NCBI GenBank assembly: GCA_002347965.1
Contig: DDYN01000013.1
Coordinates: forward strand, 32,001-96,000
Source of the DNA: UBA2233 sp002347965 [NCBI: Nitrospirae bacterium UBA2233]
GTDB lineage: Bacteria > UBA2233
Length of the DNA: 64,000 nucleotides
Direction: 5' to 3'
The position numbers and the translations under genes are program-made. The notes under the pieces are model-generated. The model did no database searches. It saw only the letters and a list, made by a program, of their open reading frames with translations, and was not told the DNA's origin. Positions 42,717 to 51,088 of the stretch are shown here, in pieces. Numbering within the stretch: position 1 is the first letter of the stretch; every line of letters starts with the position of its first letter.

Positions 42717-43147
42717 AGACGAAACCCAGGGTCCACCTCTGAAGCGAGTAGGGCCCGCAAGCGAGATTCGCTCACCTTAATCAGCTTAAGGCGCTTAAGC
42801 GGCCTGGGGGCCGGCCCCTTTAGGACCTCTCCTTTTGTGCTGTAGACGCTCCCGTGACACGGGCAAGAAAACGTGGCGCTGGATGTGTCGAAACGAACAG
42901 GACAGCCCAAATGGGTGCAGCGGTTTAAAAGCGCGTAGGAACCCTTTTGGTCGCTCACAACCCAAGCAAACTCTCGCTGACCAAGGAGCGGCTCCCCGCT
43001 GGTTCGAGGGTCTTTAACGAGATCAAAGTCATCAAACTCGGGGCGCTTTCCTTCAGGAAGCGAGCCAAGGTAGCCCAAAAAGACCCTTAAAAACCCCAAT
43101 CCGGGCAACACCAAAAGGGTTTTTACGATATTCCGTCTTGCAAACAT
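42713..43147 (-). CDS. Rieske [2Fe-2S] protein of complex 1
   Basis: 144 residues from ATG 43147 (GAAGG five bases upstream). FARRNIVKTLLVLPG at the start is a Tat-type signal-anchor with RR. The cluster ligands are CTHLGC and CPCHGS, each with Cys and His. It accepts electrons from quinol oxidised by the cytochrome b. It lies between the trihaem cytochrome and cytochrome b genes, and is a paralogue of the Rieske gene at 55683. Confidence 0.92.
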   Translation of the reverse strand: MFARRNIVKTLLVLPGLGFLRVFLGYLGSLPEGKRPEFDDFDLVKDPRTSGEPLLGQREFAWVVSDQKGSYALLNRCTHLGCPVRFDTSSATFSCPCHGSVYSTKGEVLKGPAPRPLKRLKLIKVSESRLRALLASEVDPGFRL

Positions 43148-43254
43148 CCGAACCTTCGGGCGTTCAAACAGTTCCAGCCGGGGTAAAAAACGCCCCCGAC
43201 TGGAACTGTCGCACAAATAATTCAAGCCCAGAGGACTAACGCCAAGCAAAAACC

Positions 43255-43602
43255 CTACTTTGCCCCGTAGCTGGCCGCCAGCTGCTGCCAGTCGGTAGGA
43301 TGGCACGAGCCGCAGTTGAACTGCAAATCGGAGTAAGGGTCTACCATGCCCTGGTGGGCCCTAGCCTCGTCGGTGGCAAACGGCTGGCCGCCGTGGCAGT
43401 AATCGCAGGCATCCAGCTGGGCATGGTCGGTGTGGTACTGGCCCACGTTGGAGATGGGCATTTGCTTTTTGATCTCATGACAGCTCTTGCAAGAGCTCAC
43501 GCTGGACCCACACTGGGCGTTGACATCGCTGTCGGGTAAGCAGCTGAATGTAACGGCGGCCGTCAGCAAGAAAGCAGGGAAAACATAGGTCGATCGTTTC
43601 AT
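43255..43602 (-). CDS. Small trihaem c-type cytochrome
   Basis: 115 residues with a signal peptide (about 1-25) and three CXXCH sites (CKSCH, CDYCH, CGSCH). Extra His residues (YHTDH, AHQG) may serve as distal ligands. Periplasmic electron carrier, probably linking the cytochrome b anchor of the molybdoenzyme to another acceptor. It overlaps the cytochrome b gene by four bases (ATGA). Confidence 0.88.
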   Translation of the reverse strand: MKRSTYVFPAFLLTAAVTFSCLPDSDVNAQCGSSVSSCKSCHEIKKQMPISNVGQYHTDHAQLDACDYCHGGQPFATDEARAHQGMVDPYSDLQFNCGSCHPTDWQQLAASYGAK

Positions 43603-44309
43603 GTCGTTTGACCTCCTTTTTTGATGAGTTTTTCATACCAAAGCGGGTGGTGGTGCCTGATGAACTCCAGGTCCATTTCCCCGTTCCCGAACATCGCCCG
43701 GAGCGACTCCCTGTTTATGGGATGAGTGCCCAGGTATACGTGTACGATGAGTGCCAGGGCAGTCAGAAGGAACACTGTGTCGTGAACAAACCTAGAAAAC
43801 GACCAAATCGCGGGGGAGAAGGAGTCTCTAAACCAAAGGACAAAGCCTGAAAGGGAAAGGAGGAGCATGGCCAAAATCATAAACCAAGCCAGCGCCTTTT
43901 GTCCTATGTTGTACTTTCCGAACCTTGGAGGCTGAAAGAATACATAGCAGCGGATAAGCTCCCTAACCCCATCCCATGCGCCAGAAAGCGAGTACCTTTC
44001 GGGCCAGATGTGCCACTCGCGCACGTGCATGAGCTGCCCCAAGCTAAAGGGGATCGCGGTGAGGAAGAACAAAAGGGCCGCTACCCTGTGCAGGACCCTT
44101 GCTGTCTGAACACCTCCGGCGACGATCGCCTCGTAGGGCTGCTGCTGACCGAAGAAGCTCACTGGAACACCGAACACGTAGGCGATCCAATCAAAGGCAT
44201 GGCTTAAGATAGGCAAGCCAGATAGTATAAAAAGCACCATGAAATGGATAATGTGCTTATGAAACCAGATTTGTAGCGTGTTAAACGCCTGAACCCTGCT
44301 AGTCTCCAT
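43599..44309 (-). CDS. Cytochrome b membrane anchor (FdnI/PhsC-like)
   Basis: 236 residues with four helices. His residues in IIHFMVLFILSG, RVLHRVAALLFF and VHVYLGTHP and the IWPERYSL loop fit the diheme anchor of formate dehydrogenase-N and thiosulfate reductase PhsC. It should exchange electrons between the iron-sulfur subunit and the quinone pool. It overlaps both neighbours by a few bases, so its product is probably one subunit of a three-part complex with the next two genes. Confidence 0.87.
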   Translation of the reverse strand: METSRVQAFNTLQIWFHKHIIHFMVLFILSGLPILSHAFDWIAYVFGVPVSFFGQQQPYEAIVAGGVQTARVLHRVAALLFFLTAIPFSLGQLMHVREWHIWPERYSLSGAWDGVRELIRCYVFFQPPRFGKYNIGQKALAWFMILAMLLLSLSGFVLWFRDSFSPAIWSFSRFVHDTVFLLTALALIVHVYLGTHPINRESLRAMFGNGEMDLEFIRHHHPLWYEKLIKKGGQTT

Positions 44310-45207
44310 CGGTTTCTTCCTGCCTGTTTTCTTCCTTGGCTTGTCCTGAAGTCGTTCCTTGATCCGTCCCTTCGCCAGCTTCGGCCCCTTGTTCCAAGAC
44401 GTTACGCCCTTCTTGGTCCCGCGCTACTTCCAGCTTGCGGTTGTAAAGCCAGTAAAGAAAGTGGCCTGTGCACGCAAGGGCCGTTAAGCCGGCAAGGCCA
44501 GCGCCCCCAACCTTAAGCGGGCCTCTCATGATTGCGGCCGATTTTACCGGGTCTTGTGGCAGCCCGTAGGCCTCCAAGTCGGCTTCCGGGACAATCGTGA
44601 GCCAGCCCGTACGGCCCACATAACCGTTTAACCTTTGAGCCCCGTACACAACGTAGGGCTCACCGTAGCGCTCAGTGTAAAAACTGGCGCGCTCGTTTGC
44701 CTCCTTGAGCACCTCATCCTCCGGCCCCGAGAACATGGCGCCCGTAGGACAAGCCTCGACGCAGGCCGGGACCAAACCGTTCTCAATTCTGTCAAAGCAC
44801 AGGATGCACTTATAGGTCTTGTTGGTTTCGGGGTTGTATACGGGCACGTCGTAGGGGCAGGCATCTATGCAAGACCTGCAGCCTACGCAGCGCTCCTCTA
44901 ATATCACTACGGCCCCAGACGGCCTTTTGACTATGGCGAAGGCGGGGCAGATGTCAAGGCACGGGTGGTTTTCGCAGTGCATGCAATGATGGAACTCGAT
45001 GATCTGCCTGGCCTTTGGAAAGACGCCAAACTCCTTCAATCGAGGCATCAGGTAATTAAGGTGATGCATAGGGTGGTTTGCCGTTTGCTCGGACGGAATA
45101 TGCTGATCCCTCTGAAGGCGAACTCTGTTCTCTACGGAGCAGTTCGTCATGCAAGAAAAACACCTTACGCAGCTGTGTGTGTCGTAACAGTTTAGGTATC
45201 TTTTCAT
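44299..45207 (-). CDS. Four-cluster iron-sulfur subunit of molybdoenzyme
   Basis: 302 residues. Four Cys groups for [4Fe-4S] clusters: CVRCFSCMTNC, CMHCENHPCLDIC, CVGCRSCIDAC and CILCFDRI...ACVEAC, matching PsrB/PhsB/FdnH-type electron-transfer subunits. A hydrophobic helix (about 235-255) near the C-terminus suggests membrane contact, and an acidic tail (Glu/Gln/Asp-rich) follows. ATG start overlaps the molybdoenzyme stop (ATGA). Confidence 0.92.
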   Translation of the reverse strand: MKRYLNCYDTHSCVRCFSCMTNCSVENRVRLQRDQHIPSEQTANHPMHHLNYLMPRLKEFGVFPKARQIIEFHHCMHCENHPCLDICPAFAIVKRPSGAVVILEERCVGCRSCIDACPYDVPVYNPETNKTYKCILCFDRIENGLVPACVEACPTGAMFSGPEDEVLKEANERASFYTERYGEPYVVYGAQRLNGYVGRTGWLTIVPEADLEAYGLPQDPVKSAAIMRGPLKVGGAGLAGLTALACTGHFLYWLYNRKLEVARDQEGRNVLEQGAEAGEGTDQGTTSGQAKEENRQEETDGD

Positions 45208-47741
45208 GACAGTTTCTCGATTTTAACGATGAAGTCTTGTGAAGGATGCCCGGCCGTTATGGGAATAAAATCCAAACTGTTAACGTGGTTTGGGTTGCAG
45301 CCCTCTTTGGAAACGATGGTGAGATATTGCCTGCATGCCATACAAGCCCCGGTCGTCATACTGTAGTAGGTAAGGAGGGCATCGGGGTGTATTAACTCGC
45401 TCACTCTAACGACAGAGCTGTAGCACTTCTTGTTTGGGTCGAGAGCGTTTGTTATCCTAACCTTATCACCGTCGCTAAGGCCCAGCTCTTTCGCCTTTAG
45501 CGGGTTTATCATCACTGAAGAGCCTCCCATGATGTCGGCGAATTCCTTAATTATGGCGTTATTCCGAGTTTGTGCCCCCGTAAACGTGGCCAGGGGAAAG
45601 AACGCGCTTATGGGAACAAACTCCCCCTTTTCTAGCTTCGGCTTGAGCCCCATGTATCTAGGCGGGGTCCAGGTTGGCAGCGGAGAGGCGTGGAATGCGT
45701 AAGGATAACCCTTGTTTTTCAGCTTTTCGTGGGTTTCGGCAAGAAGAAGGCTGTATACCTCCAGCTTTCCTGTAGGCGTTCCCATCGCTTGGGGAAGGTA
45801 GAACTTTTTAGACCCCGCCCATGCCCCCTGCTCCAACAGAATGTCCAAGGGGGGTATTGTTTTTCTTTCACTTTCGGTAACACCGCGTATTCCTGCATAC
45901 TGTTTTTCCCACACGGCCTTGATGCCCCGCTCTTCGAACTCCGAGTAGTGCTGAGCGTACTCTTCTTCGGTCAGGACCCTCTTGGCCAGTTGATTGAAGA
46001 TCCAGTATCCGTCCTTTGATTCGAAAAGGGGTTCGACAGCCTTCCTGTTGACACCTATCGTCGGTATGGGAGCCTTAAACTTGGTGCTTAGAGCCTCGTC
46101 TCGCTCTAGGTACGTCGCATCCGGCAGGACGATGTCGGCGTTCATCACCGTTTCGTCAAAATAAGGGGAAATAACGACGATCAGCTCGAGCTTATTTAAA
46201 GCTTTGGCGATATCCCAGCTGCCGGCAGACCCCCCTACGACGTTTTGTCCGTGGATAACGGCCACCTTGGAGCGGTATGGCTTATCCTCCAGAAGAGAGC
46301 GGGCGTAAGTCCTTCGCCCCTCGACGGGGTTCGATAGAATCCAGCCGGGCTCGTTCTCGATGTAGTAGTCTAGAATAGACTGTCCGCTTGGCTTGGGTGC
46401 GTGGATAAAATGCCCCAAGCCGCAAGGGTGCTGCCAGAATAACCCCCCCTCCCTGCCGAAGGCGCCTAGGAGCAGGTTTATCGTAGCCATGGTGAGTTTC
46501 TCACGCAGCGAGCTGAAGTAACGCTCCGAGCGGTACCCCCTATCTAAGACTACCCTTGGTTTATAGCGGTTAAGGTTTTCTGCTAGCTCGATGACCTTAG
46601 CGGCCGGCACCGTGCTGATACTTTCCGCCCATTCGGGTGTAAACTGCTTAGCGTTGTCGGCTAGCATCTGAAGACCGGTCTTGCAAGCCGTTTCTTTACC
46701 GTCAATAAGCTCCTTAAAGCTTCCGAACAACGCCGGGTCTTTGGCCTTAGATTTGAACGTTACGCTCCTTGTGGCCTTGTCAAAAACTAGGTAATCGAGG
46801 GCCTTACCGTTTTGCCTAGTCCCTACGGGCAAGAGGGTGTTTGCATCAATCAGGATGTCGGCGTTCGTGTAATCGCGCAGGTATTCTTCATCGTAAAACT
46901 TTCTATCCATGATAACGTTTAGGATGCCAAGGAGGAGGGCGGCATCGCTTCCGGGCCTGATCGGGACCCACTCGGCATCGCCGCCGGCTTCAGCCGGCCT
47001 TCTAGGGTCGATCACGACAACCCTCATCCCGTTTCGTTTGGCCCTTCCAAAAGACACCCCCCAAGAGTAGGTTACTATCGCACCCCCGGGGTTCCTGCCC
47101 ATCAAAATAGCGTATTCGGAGTTCTCGTAATCCGGCTGGATGGCCCCAGGACCAAGGATTGGAATGCCCGATGCCTTAGGCCCTCCCATATGGGCGGCAA
47201 AACCAAGGCTCGTTGCCCCGGCCCAGCAGGTGTCTCCGTAGCTGATAAAATAATTGGGGGTGCCGTAGATCTCGAAGAACTCCTCATCCAGCTCAGGGCC
47301 CGAGTGGAACCTCGGCAAATAGGCTACGCTATGCGCCTCGCCCTCATCCCTTAACTCTTTTAGCTTAAGGGCGATCTTGTCCAAGGCCTCTTCCCAAGAG
47401 ACTCTTCGAAACCGCCCCTCTCCCCTTTTCCCTTCCCTGACAAGCGGATACTTGACCCTGTCCGGGCTGTAGAGCGCCCCTACGGCCGCCCGCGAGCGGC
47501 CGCAGACGCCCGGGTAGGGCGTGTGCTTGTTGGATTCAACCCTTACCAGCCTTCCATCCCTCACGACGCCGACCGCGGGGCAGAACTGATCGCACATTCT
47601 GCACATCAAAGGAATGCGCCTTTCGAGCCCAAAGTCTGTTGCGGATACATCGGCCCTTGCCGGCTCGAAGCTTACTGCTTGGCCGCCCAACAGCCCTAAG
47701 GCGGATACCTTGAAAAAGGAGCGTCTGTCTATACGAACCAT
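45204..47741 (-). CDS. Molybdopterin oxidoreductase, catalytic subunit (Psr/Phs type)
   Basis: 845 residues from ATG 47741. RIDRRSFFKVSALGLLGG is a Tat signal, so the folded enzyme is periplasmic. CRMCDQFC plus a downstream Cys (GVCGRSR) bind a [4Fe-4S] cluster (residues about 47-80), and YGDTCWAG holds a Cys (about 172) in the position of the Mo ligand used by polysulfide/thiosulfate reductases. Two MGD-binding parts and a C-terminal domain follow. The next two genes supply iron-sulfur and cytochrome b partners, and a rhodanese gene lies just upstream, which is why I favour sulfane-sulfur substrates. Tetrathionate, arsenate or other reductases of the family are not excluded. Confidence 0.9.
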   Translation of the reverse strand: MVRIDRRSFFKVSALGLLGGQAVSFEPARADVSATDFGLERRIPLMCRMCDQFCPAVGVVRDGRLVRVESNKHTPYPGVCGRSRAAVGALYSPDRVKYPLVREGKRGEGRFRRVSWEEALDKIALKLKELRDEGEAHSVAYLPRFHSGPELDEEFFEIYGTPNYFISYGDTCWAGATSLGFAAHMGGPKASGIPILGPGAIQPDYENSEYAILMGRNPGGAIVTYSWGVSFGRAKRNGMRVVVIDPRRPAEAGGDAEWVPIRPGSDAALLLGILNVIMDRKFYDEEYLRDYTNADILIDANTLLPVGTRQNGKALDYLVFDKATRSVTFKSKAKDPALFGSFKELIDGKETACKTGLQMLADNAKQFTPEWAESISTVPAAKVIELAENLNRYKPRVVLDRGYRSERYFSSLREKLTMATINLLLGAFGREGGLFWQHPCGLGHFIHAPKPSGQSILDYYIENEPGWILSNPVEGRRTYARSLLEDKPYRSKVAVIHGQNVVGGSAGSWDIAKALNKLELIVVISPYFDETVMNADIVLPDATYLERDEALSTKFKAPIPTIGVNRKAVEPLFESKDGYWIFNQLAKRVLTEEEYAQHYSEFEERGIKAVWEKQYAGIRGVTESERKTIPPLDILLEQGAWAGSKKFYLPQAMGTPTGKLEVYSLLLAETHEKLKNKGYPYAFHASPLPTWTPPRYMGLKPKLEKGEFVPISAFFPLATFTGAQTRNNAIIKEFADIMGGSSVMINPLKAKELGLSDGDKVRITNALDPNKKCYSSVVRVSELIHPDALLTYYSMTTGACMACRQYLTIVSKEGCNPNHVNSLDFIPITAGHPSQDFIVKIEKLS

Positions 47742-47782
47742 CGAATAAAGCCTACCTGTTTGTTTTTGTTGTTGGTTAACTA

Positions 47783-49078
47783 TCAATAAACCACGGGGAA
47801 CCCGGCGGCCGTCCAGTTGGTCGTCCCGCCGATTAAGTCGTACACCTGCGTAAATCCCTTCTCGATGGCCATCATCGCGGCCTGCGCCCCCCTTGGCCCG
47901 TTGGCACACACAAAGCAGATCGGGGCGTTCTTGTCGAGCTCGCCGGAATCCAAAAACTGCTCAACGTCCTCACCGAGCTCGTGGAACTGGATCTTGGCAA
48001 TATGCATCCCGTTATACTCGAGCGCACTGCGTACGTCCACCACGGTTAGGTTCGGACCCTCTCGCCACTTCTCGTACAGCTGGCTTGCGATCCAGGAGTG
48101 CATGTACTTGCCCTGCATCCATCCGTAATTGGCGTAGTCGAGCATGGCGTTGACCGTGCCTATTAACGTGGGCCCGAAGTTTGGCGCCTCGACCCAGTTT
48201 TCAGACCCGGGCTGCTCCATACCTATAGCCCGGTTGATGCCGGCGGCCCTTCCTTGGACGCCAAGGAACGTGTTCAGCGTTTGCTCGGCAAGAGCTTGGT
48301 CTTTGGTGTTGACGATTTTTGCGGATTTTTTGAAGACAAGGTCCGGATAGGCATCGGCTAGGCTAGGAGCGCTTTGGTAGCCGAAGGCGTCCTCTGACTG
48401 GGCCACAACCTGGCCTTTTTGGTAGACAACCGGCGCTTGACCCTTTGTCACATCAACGCCCTGCAAAGACAAGGGCATGCCGGCCCCGATCCATTCTCCG
48501 AGTCCGCTATTCAGGTAGTAAACGTTGTCGTAACCATACGTAACCGTATGGTAGCCCGCTGTAAGGGCTCGGATCCCTCAAGCACAGATGAGAATCTCTG
48601 GCTCGTTAGGGTCGAGCCTGCCCGATTTCACGAACTCATCGTACTCATCGAGCGGGACGTTGATCGAGCCCGGGATGTGCACGCCGTCGAACTCGGCCTT
48701 CGAGCGGATGTCCACGATCTGGACCTCTTGGCTTGACATCATCCTGCGCATCTGGGCCGCCGTTATCGGGTTTGCCGTTACCCCTTCAAGCTTTAACTCC
48801 AACGGCGCTATGGACGCCTCCATAAAATAGCGCATCTGGCCCAGCAAGAGCATGAAGAACGCGCCCACGTCGGTCGTGGCGATCTGGTTGGGCGTGAAGG
48901 AGAACATGTTGCCAGCTAGCGGTATGAACATATCGACCATCGGCTGGGTCAAGCCCCGGATTATCAGGTCGTTCCTCGTTACCTCGTGGGCGCTTGCTTT
49001 GGTCGCACCCATAAGCGGGGCTGCGCTAAAGATAAGCGGCAGGCCTAGGGCCAGCGCCTTGAACCATCGCTTTCGCAT
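47783..49078 (-). CDS. Tandem rhodanese with in-frame UGA (candidate selenoprotein)
   Basis: 432 codons in one frame from ATG 49078, interrupted only by TGA at 48578-48580 (codon 167). Signal peptide (about 1-30), then two rhodanese domains. In the first, VQIVDIRSKAEFDGVHIPG is followed by ILICA-UGA-GIRA, so UGA falls in the CxxGxR catalytic loop (catalytic Cys 165). Coding continues as rhodanese (GYDNVYYLNSGLGEW) up to the second domain with VDVRSALEYNGMH and active Cys 391 in FVCANGPRG. Readthrough as Sec would give a CxU motif. A perfect hairpin lies 25 bases past the UGA. If not read through, the gene gives a truncated 166-residue protein and a remnant. Adjacent to the molybdoenzyme, it probably delivers sulfane sulfur. 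Confidence 0.85.
48533..48552 (-). promoter_or_regulatory. Candidate bacterial SECIS hairpin
   Basis: In the mRNA: ACCAUACG-GUUA-CGUAUGGU, an 8-base-pair perfect stem with a GU-starting tetraloop. The loop begins 33 bases after the UGA in the rhodanese gene, within the usual 16-37 range for bacterial SECIS elements. A second, weaker 5-base-pair stem (AGCCC/GGGCU) lies nearer to the UGA. Confidence 0.5.
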
Positions 49079-49107
49079 GGCTCCTCCTTATTTTGGTTGA
49101 TTCTTTC

Positions 49108-49239
49108 CTACACCAGGCTTGTCAGCGAGGTGCTGGTAGCCGGAAAAGAGTTCGACAAAAGATGCACAAAGGCATTCAGAAAGGCATTTAAGAGCTCGCT
49201 TAAGAGCCCAGGATCGATCGGGGCAGGCTGGAATCCCAT
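49108..49239 (-). CDS. Tiny peptide upstream of the tandem rhodanese (43 residues)
   Basis: ATG at 49239 with AAGGAGG about six bases upstream. The 43-residue product is amphipathic: MGFQPAPIDPG, then Leu/Ala/Phe-rich LLSELLNAFLNAFVHLL, then a Ser/Thr-rich end. No Cys and no signal-peptide cleavage site. It lies 30 bases upstream of the rhodanese ATG and after a similar peptide gene. Unknown function; too short for confident homology. Confidence 0.6.
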   Translation of the reverse strand: MGFQPAPIDPGLLSELLNAFLNAFVHLLSNSFPATSTSLTSLV

Positions 49240-49255
49240 AGAAAACCTCCTTATT

Positions 49256-49393
49256 TCAGCCCATTAAACTAGTAATCGGGCTCGTCAAAAACCCAGAGAG
49301 CTGATCGCTCACACCAAGAAGCCCGGGCAAGCTCGGGGCCAGGTTGTTGACGAAGAACTCGTAGACCGTGTTCAGGAACTCTTCCGGTGTCAC
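49256..49393 (-). CDS. Tiny peptide, first of the leftward operon (45 residues)
   Basis: GTG at 49393 with GGAGG just upstream. 45 residues: an acidic amphipathic start (TPEEFLNTVYEFFVNNLAP) then a Leu/Ser/Gly-rich hydrophobic end (SLPGLLG, SGFLTSPI). Its stop overlaps the binding site of the next peptide gene. Similar in length and composition to its neighbour, so the two may be a pair. No family recognised. Confidence 0.6.
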   Translation of the reverse strand: MTPEEFLNTVYEFFVNNLAPSLPGLLGVSDQLSGFLTSPITSLMG

Positions 49394-49415
49394 TGCTCCT
49401 CCATCCTTTCTTTAG

Positions 49416-49478
49416 TGACATACATTATGTATTATGTGCTATATGTCAAGATTATTATATACTACATACTGTATGTCA
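49416..49478. promoter_or_regulatory. Twin palindromic operators in the divergent control region
   Basis: Two copies of ACATA-N3-TATGT (49418-49430 and 49464-49476), centres 46 bases apart, both extended by TGACATA or TATGTCA; a third half-site TATGTCA is at 49442-49448. The stretch is much more AT-rich than the flanking genes and separates the two respiratory operons. Likely binding sites for a dimeric regulator, which is not encoded nearby. Confidence 0.6.
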
Positions 49479-49486
49479 ATAGTCTA

Positions 49487-49515
49487 TTGACACTCTAAGC
49501 ATTATGATGTTAGAA
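49487..49515 (+). promoter_or_regulatory. Possible sigma-70 promoter of the rightward operon
   Basis: TTGACA (49487-49492), 17 bases, then TTAGAA. The -35 is a consensus match but the -10 is weak. It lies right after the second operator, so binding there would affect it. Confidence 0.35.
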
Positions 49516-49637
49516 ATTCTTAAATATCGCCGCTTAGCAAGGGGGTTGCGAGTTGGGAGCCGATGCTGTTTAGTACTATATCTCTAATCTACTAAAAGAT
49601 GACTACGCAAATTAGCACAAAGGAGGAGTTGGTGGGG

Positions 49638-51062
49638 ATGAGGCGCGGTCTTTTAAGGTTGATATCTTGTTTCATTGCTGCCGTATTGGCGTTGGTTGGC
49701 CTTGCTATCTACTCTAAAAGCTTCAGCTATGGCGACCCCGAGTTCTTGGCCCTGGAAAAACAGCTCCAAAGCCCCCTTGTAGACGCGTTAACCCTTAGAT
49801 CATGGGTCGAGAATGAGAATAAACACCCCTTCGGCTATCCCGTTGTCGTGGTAGACACCTCTTCGGCTGGCTACAACGAAGGGCATATACCCGGCGCTGT
49901 CGGCATTTCCTGGGTAGAGTTCTCGGAGTTCAGGAGCGATGGCCCGGCGTTTTTAGACCCCATGGTGGCGAGCGGGAGTCATGTAGATGATCTGCTTAAG
50001 CGCATGGGGGTACGCAGTAAAGAGACCATCGTCGTCTTCACGTCAAACGACCCTTCCGTGGGTTACGACATGGCCCGGGCCTTCTGGACGTTTTACTACT
50101 GGGGCTTTGCCCCCAGGTACATCAAGGTTCTAGACGGGGGGAACGAGGCCTGGGCTAAGGCAGGCTTTGAGCTGGCTAAAGAGCCTTTCAGCCCATCGCC
50201 AGGGGTTCTTTCCGTACGAAACGTCAACGAGCCCGGCCAGATGGAAGGGGCCAGGAAGTCCATCGGGGATATGCTAAGGCTCGTAGACGACGGCAAGACC
50301 CTGGACGGCTCCGTTCAGGTCCTTGCCGTACTACCCCCGAATACGCCCTTACCAGGCTCTAGAGAGCGGATCACGTTAAACGAATTCGGCGCCCTTTACG
50401 CCTACTTCAGCGGAAAGATCGAGGGTGCAAGGCAACTCATGTTCGGTTGGGATGCGCTCTTTAAGCCAGACGGTACGTTCAAGACAAAAGAGGAGCTCCT
50501 GGGTCTTTTCTTGGGGCTTGGGCTCGACCCAAACAAGCCTACGATCACCTACTGCAACAGGGGGAATGTGGCAAGCCTGTATTGGTTCGCGCTTAAGTTC
50601 ATCGCTGGATTCAAGGATGTGGCCGTTTACGACGGCTCGTGGAGTGAGTGGGGAAAGCTGCTTGCCTACGAGCCCACCCCCCAGGCCCCTTACGTTCTCA
50701 AGGACGGCTCAGCCGAGGCTTATTTGAAGGGCTACGACCCAAACAGGCGTGCTTTCTTAGACAGCCTTGGAAACGAGCAAACGGTGCCCGGTGCCTTCCT
50801 CGTATCCGGCGGGACGCTAGGAGGCAACGCAGATTGGGATACTTTGACCAGGTCGGAGCTTATCCTCTTCAATCAAGAGGCCGTGGGTACAGAGCCGCTT
50901 CCTGAACCCTACGCCATCTACCCCGATTACCTGGGCAGCGGCGATGAGATAGAAAGCGAGGACAGGAATTACGCGCTTTCAGGGGGAGGGGCCGTGCAGG
51001 GTCCTCAAGAGCCCACACCCGTTGCCGTTCAGCCGATCGTCGGTGCCGGAGGGGGATGCTGA
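49638..51062 (+). CDS. Membrane-anchored two-domain rhodanese (thiosulfate sulfurtransferase-like)
   Basis: 474 residues from ATG 49638; GTG 49632 (GGAGG five bases upstream) and ATG 49599 are alternatives. An N-terminal helix anchors it, facing the periplasm. The first rhodanese domain has VVVDTSSAGYNEGHIPGA but FTSNDPSVG in place of the catalytic Cys loop, so it is probably inactive. The second domain has the catalytic Cys in TYCNRGN. The C-terminus is a long Pro/Gly-rich tail ending GAGGGC. It heads the operon with the porin and multihaem cytochromes and probably hands sulfane sulfur to a partner. Confidence 0.85.
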   Translation: MRRGLLRLISCFIAAVLALVGLAIYSKSFSYGDPEFLALEKQLQSPLVDALTLRSWVENENKHPFGYPVVVVDTSSAGYNEGHIPGAVGISWVEFSEFRSDGPAFLDPMVASGSHVDDLLKRMGVRSKETIVVFTSNDPSVGYDMARAFWTFYYWGFAPRYIKVLDGGNEAWAKAGFELAKEPFSPSPGVLSVRNVNEPGQMEGARKSIGDMLRLVDDGKTLDGSVQVLAVLPPNTPLPGSRERITLNEFGALYAYFSGKIEGARQLMFGWDALFKPDGTFKTKEELLGLFLGLGLDPNKPTITYCNRGNVASLYWFALKFIAGFKDVAVYDGSWSEWGKLLAYEPTPQAPYVLKDGSAEAYLKGYDPNRRAFLDSLGNEQTVPGAFLVSGGTLGGNADWDTLTRSELILFNQEAVGTEPLPEPYAIYPDYLGSGDEIESEDRNYALSGGGAVQGPQEPTPVAVQPIVGAGGGC

Positions 51063-51088
51063 TGAACAACCTCAAGGGAGCCGGGATT

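Noticed and set aside
47783-49078. UGA read as tryptophan genome-wide
   Set aside because: Many genes in the window end in TGA in overlaps such as ATGA and GTGA with coupled starts, so UGA is a normal stop here.
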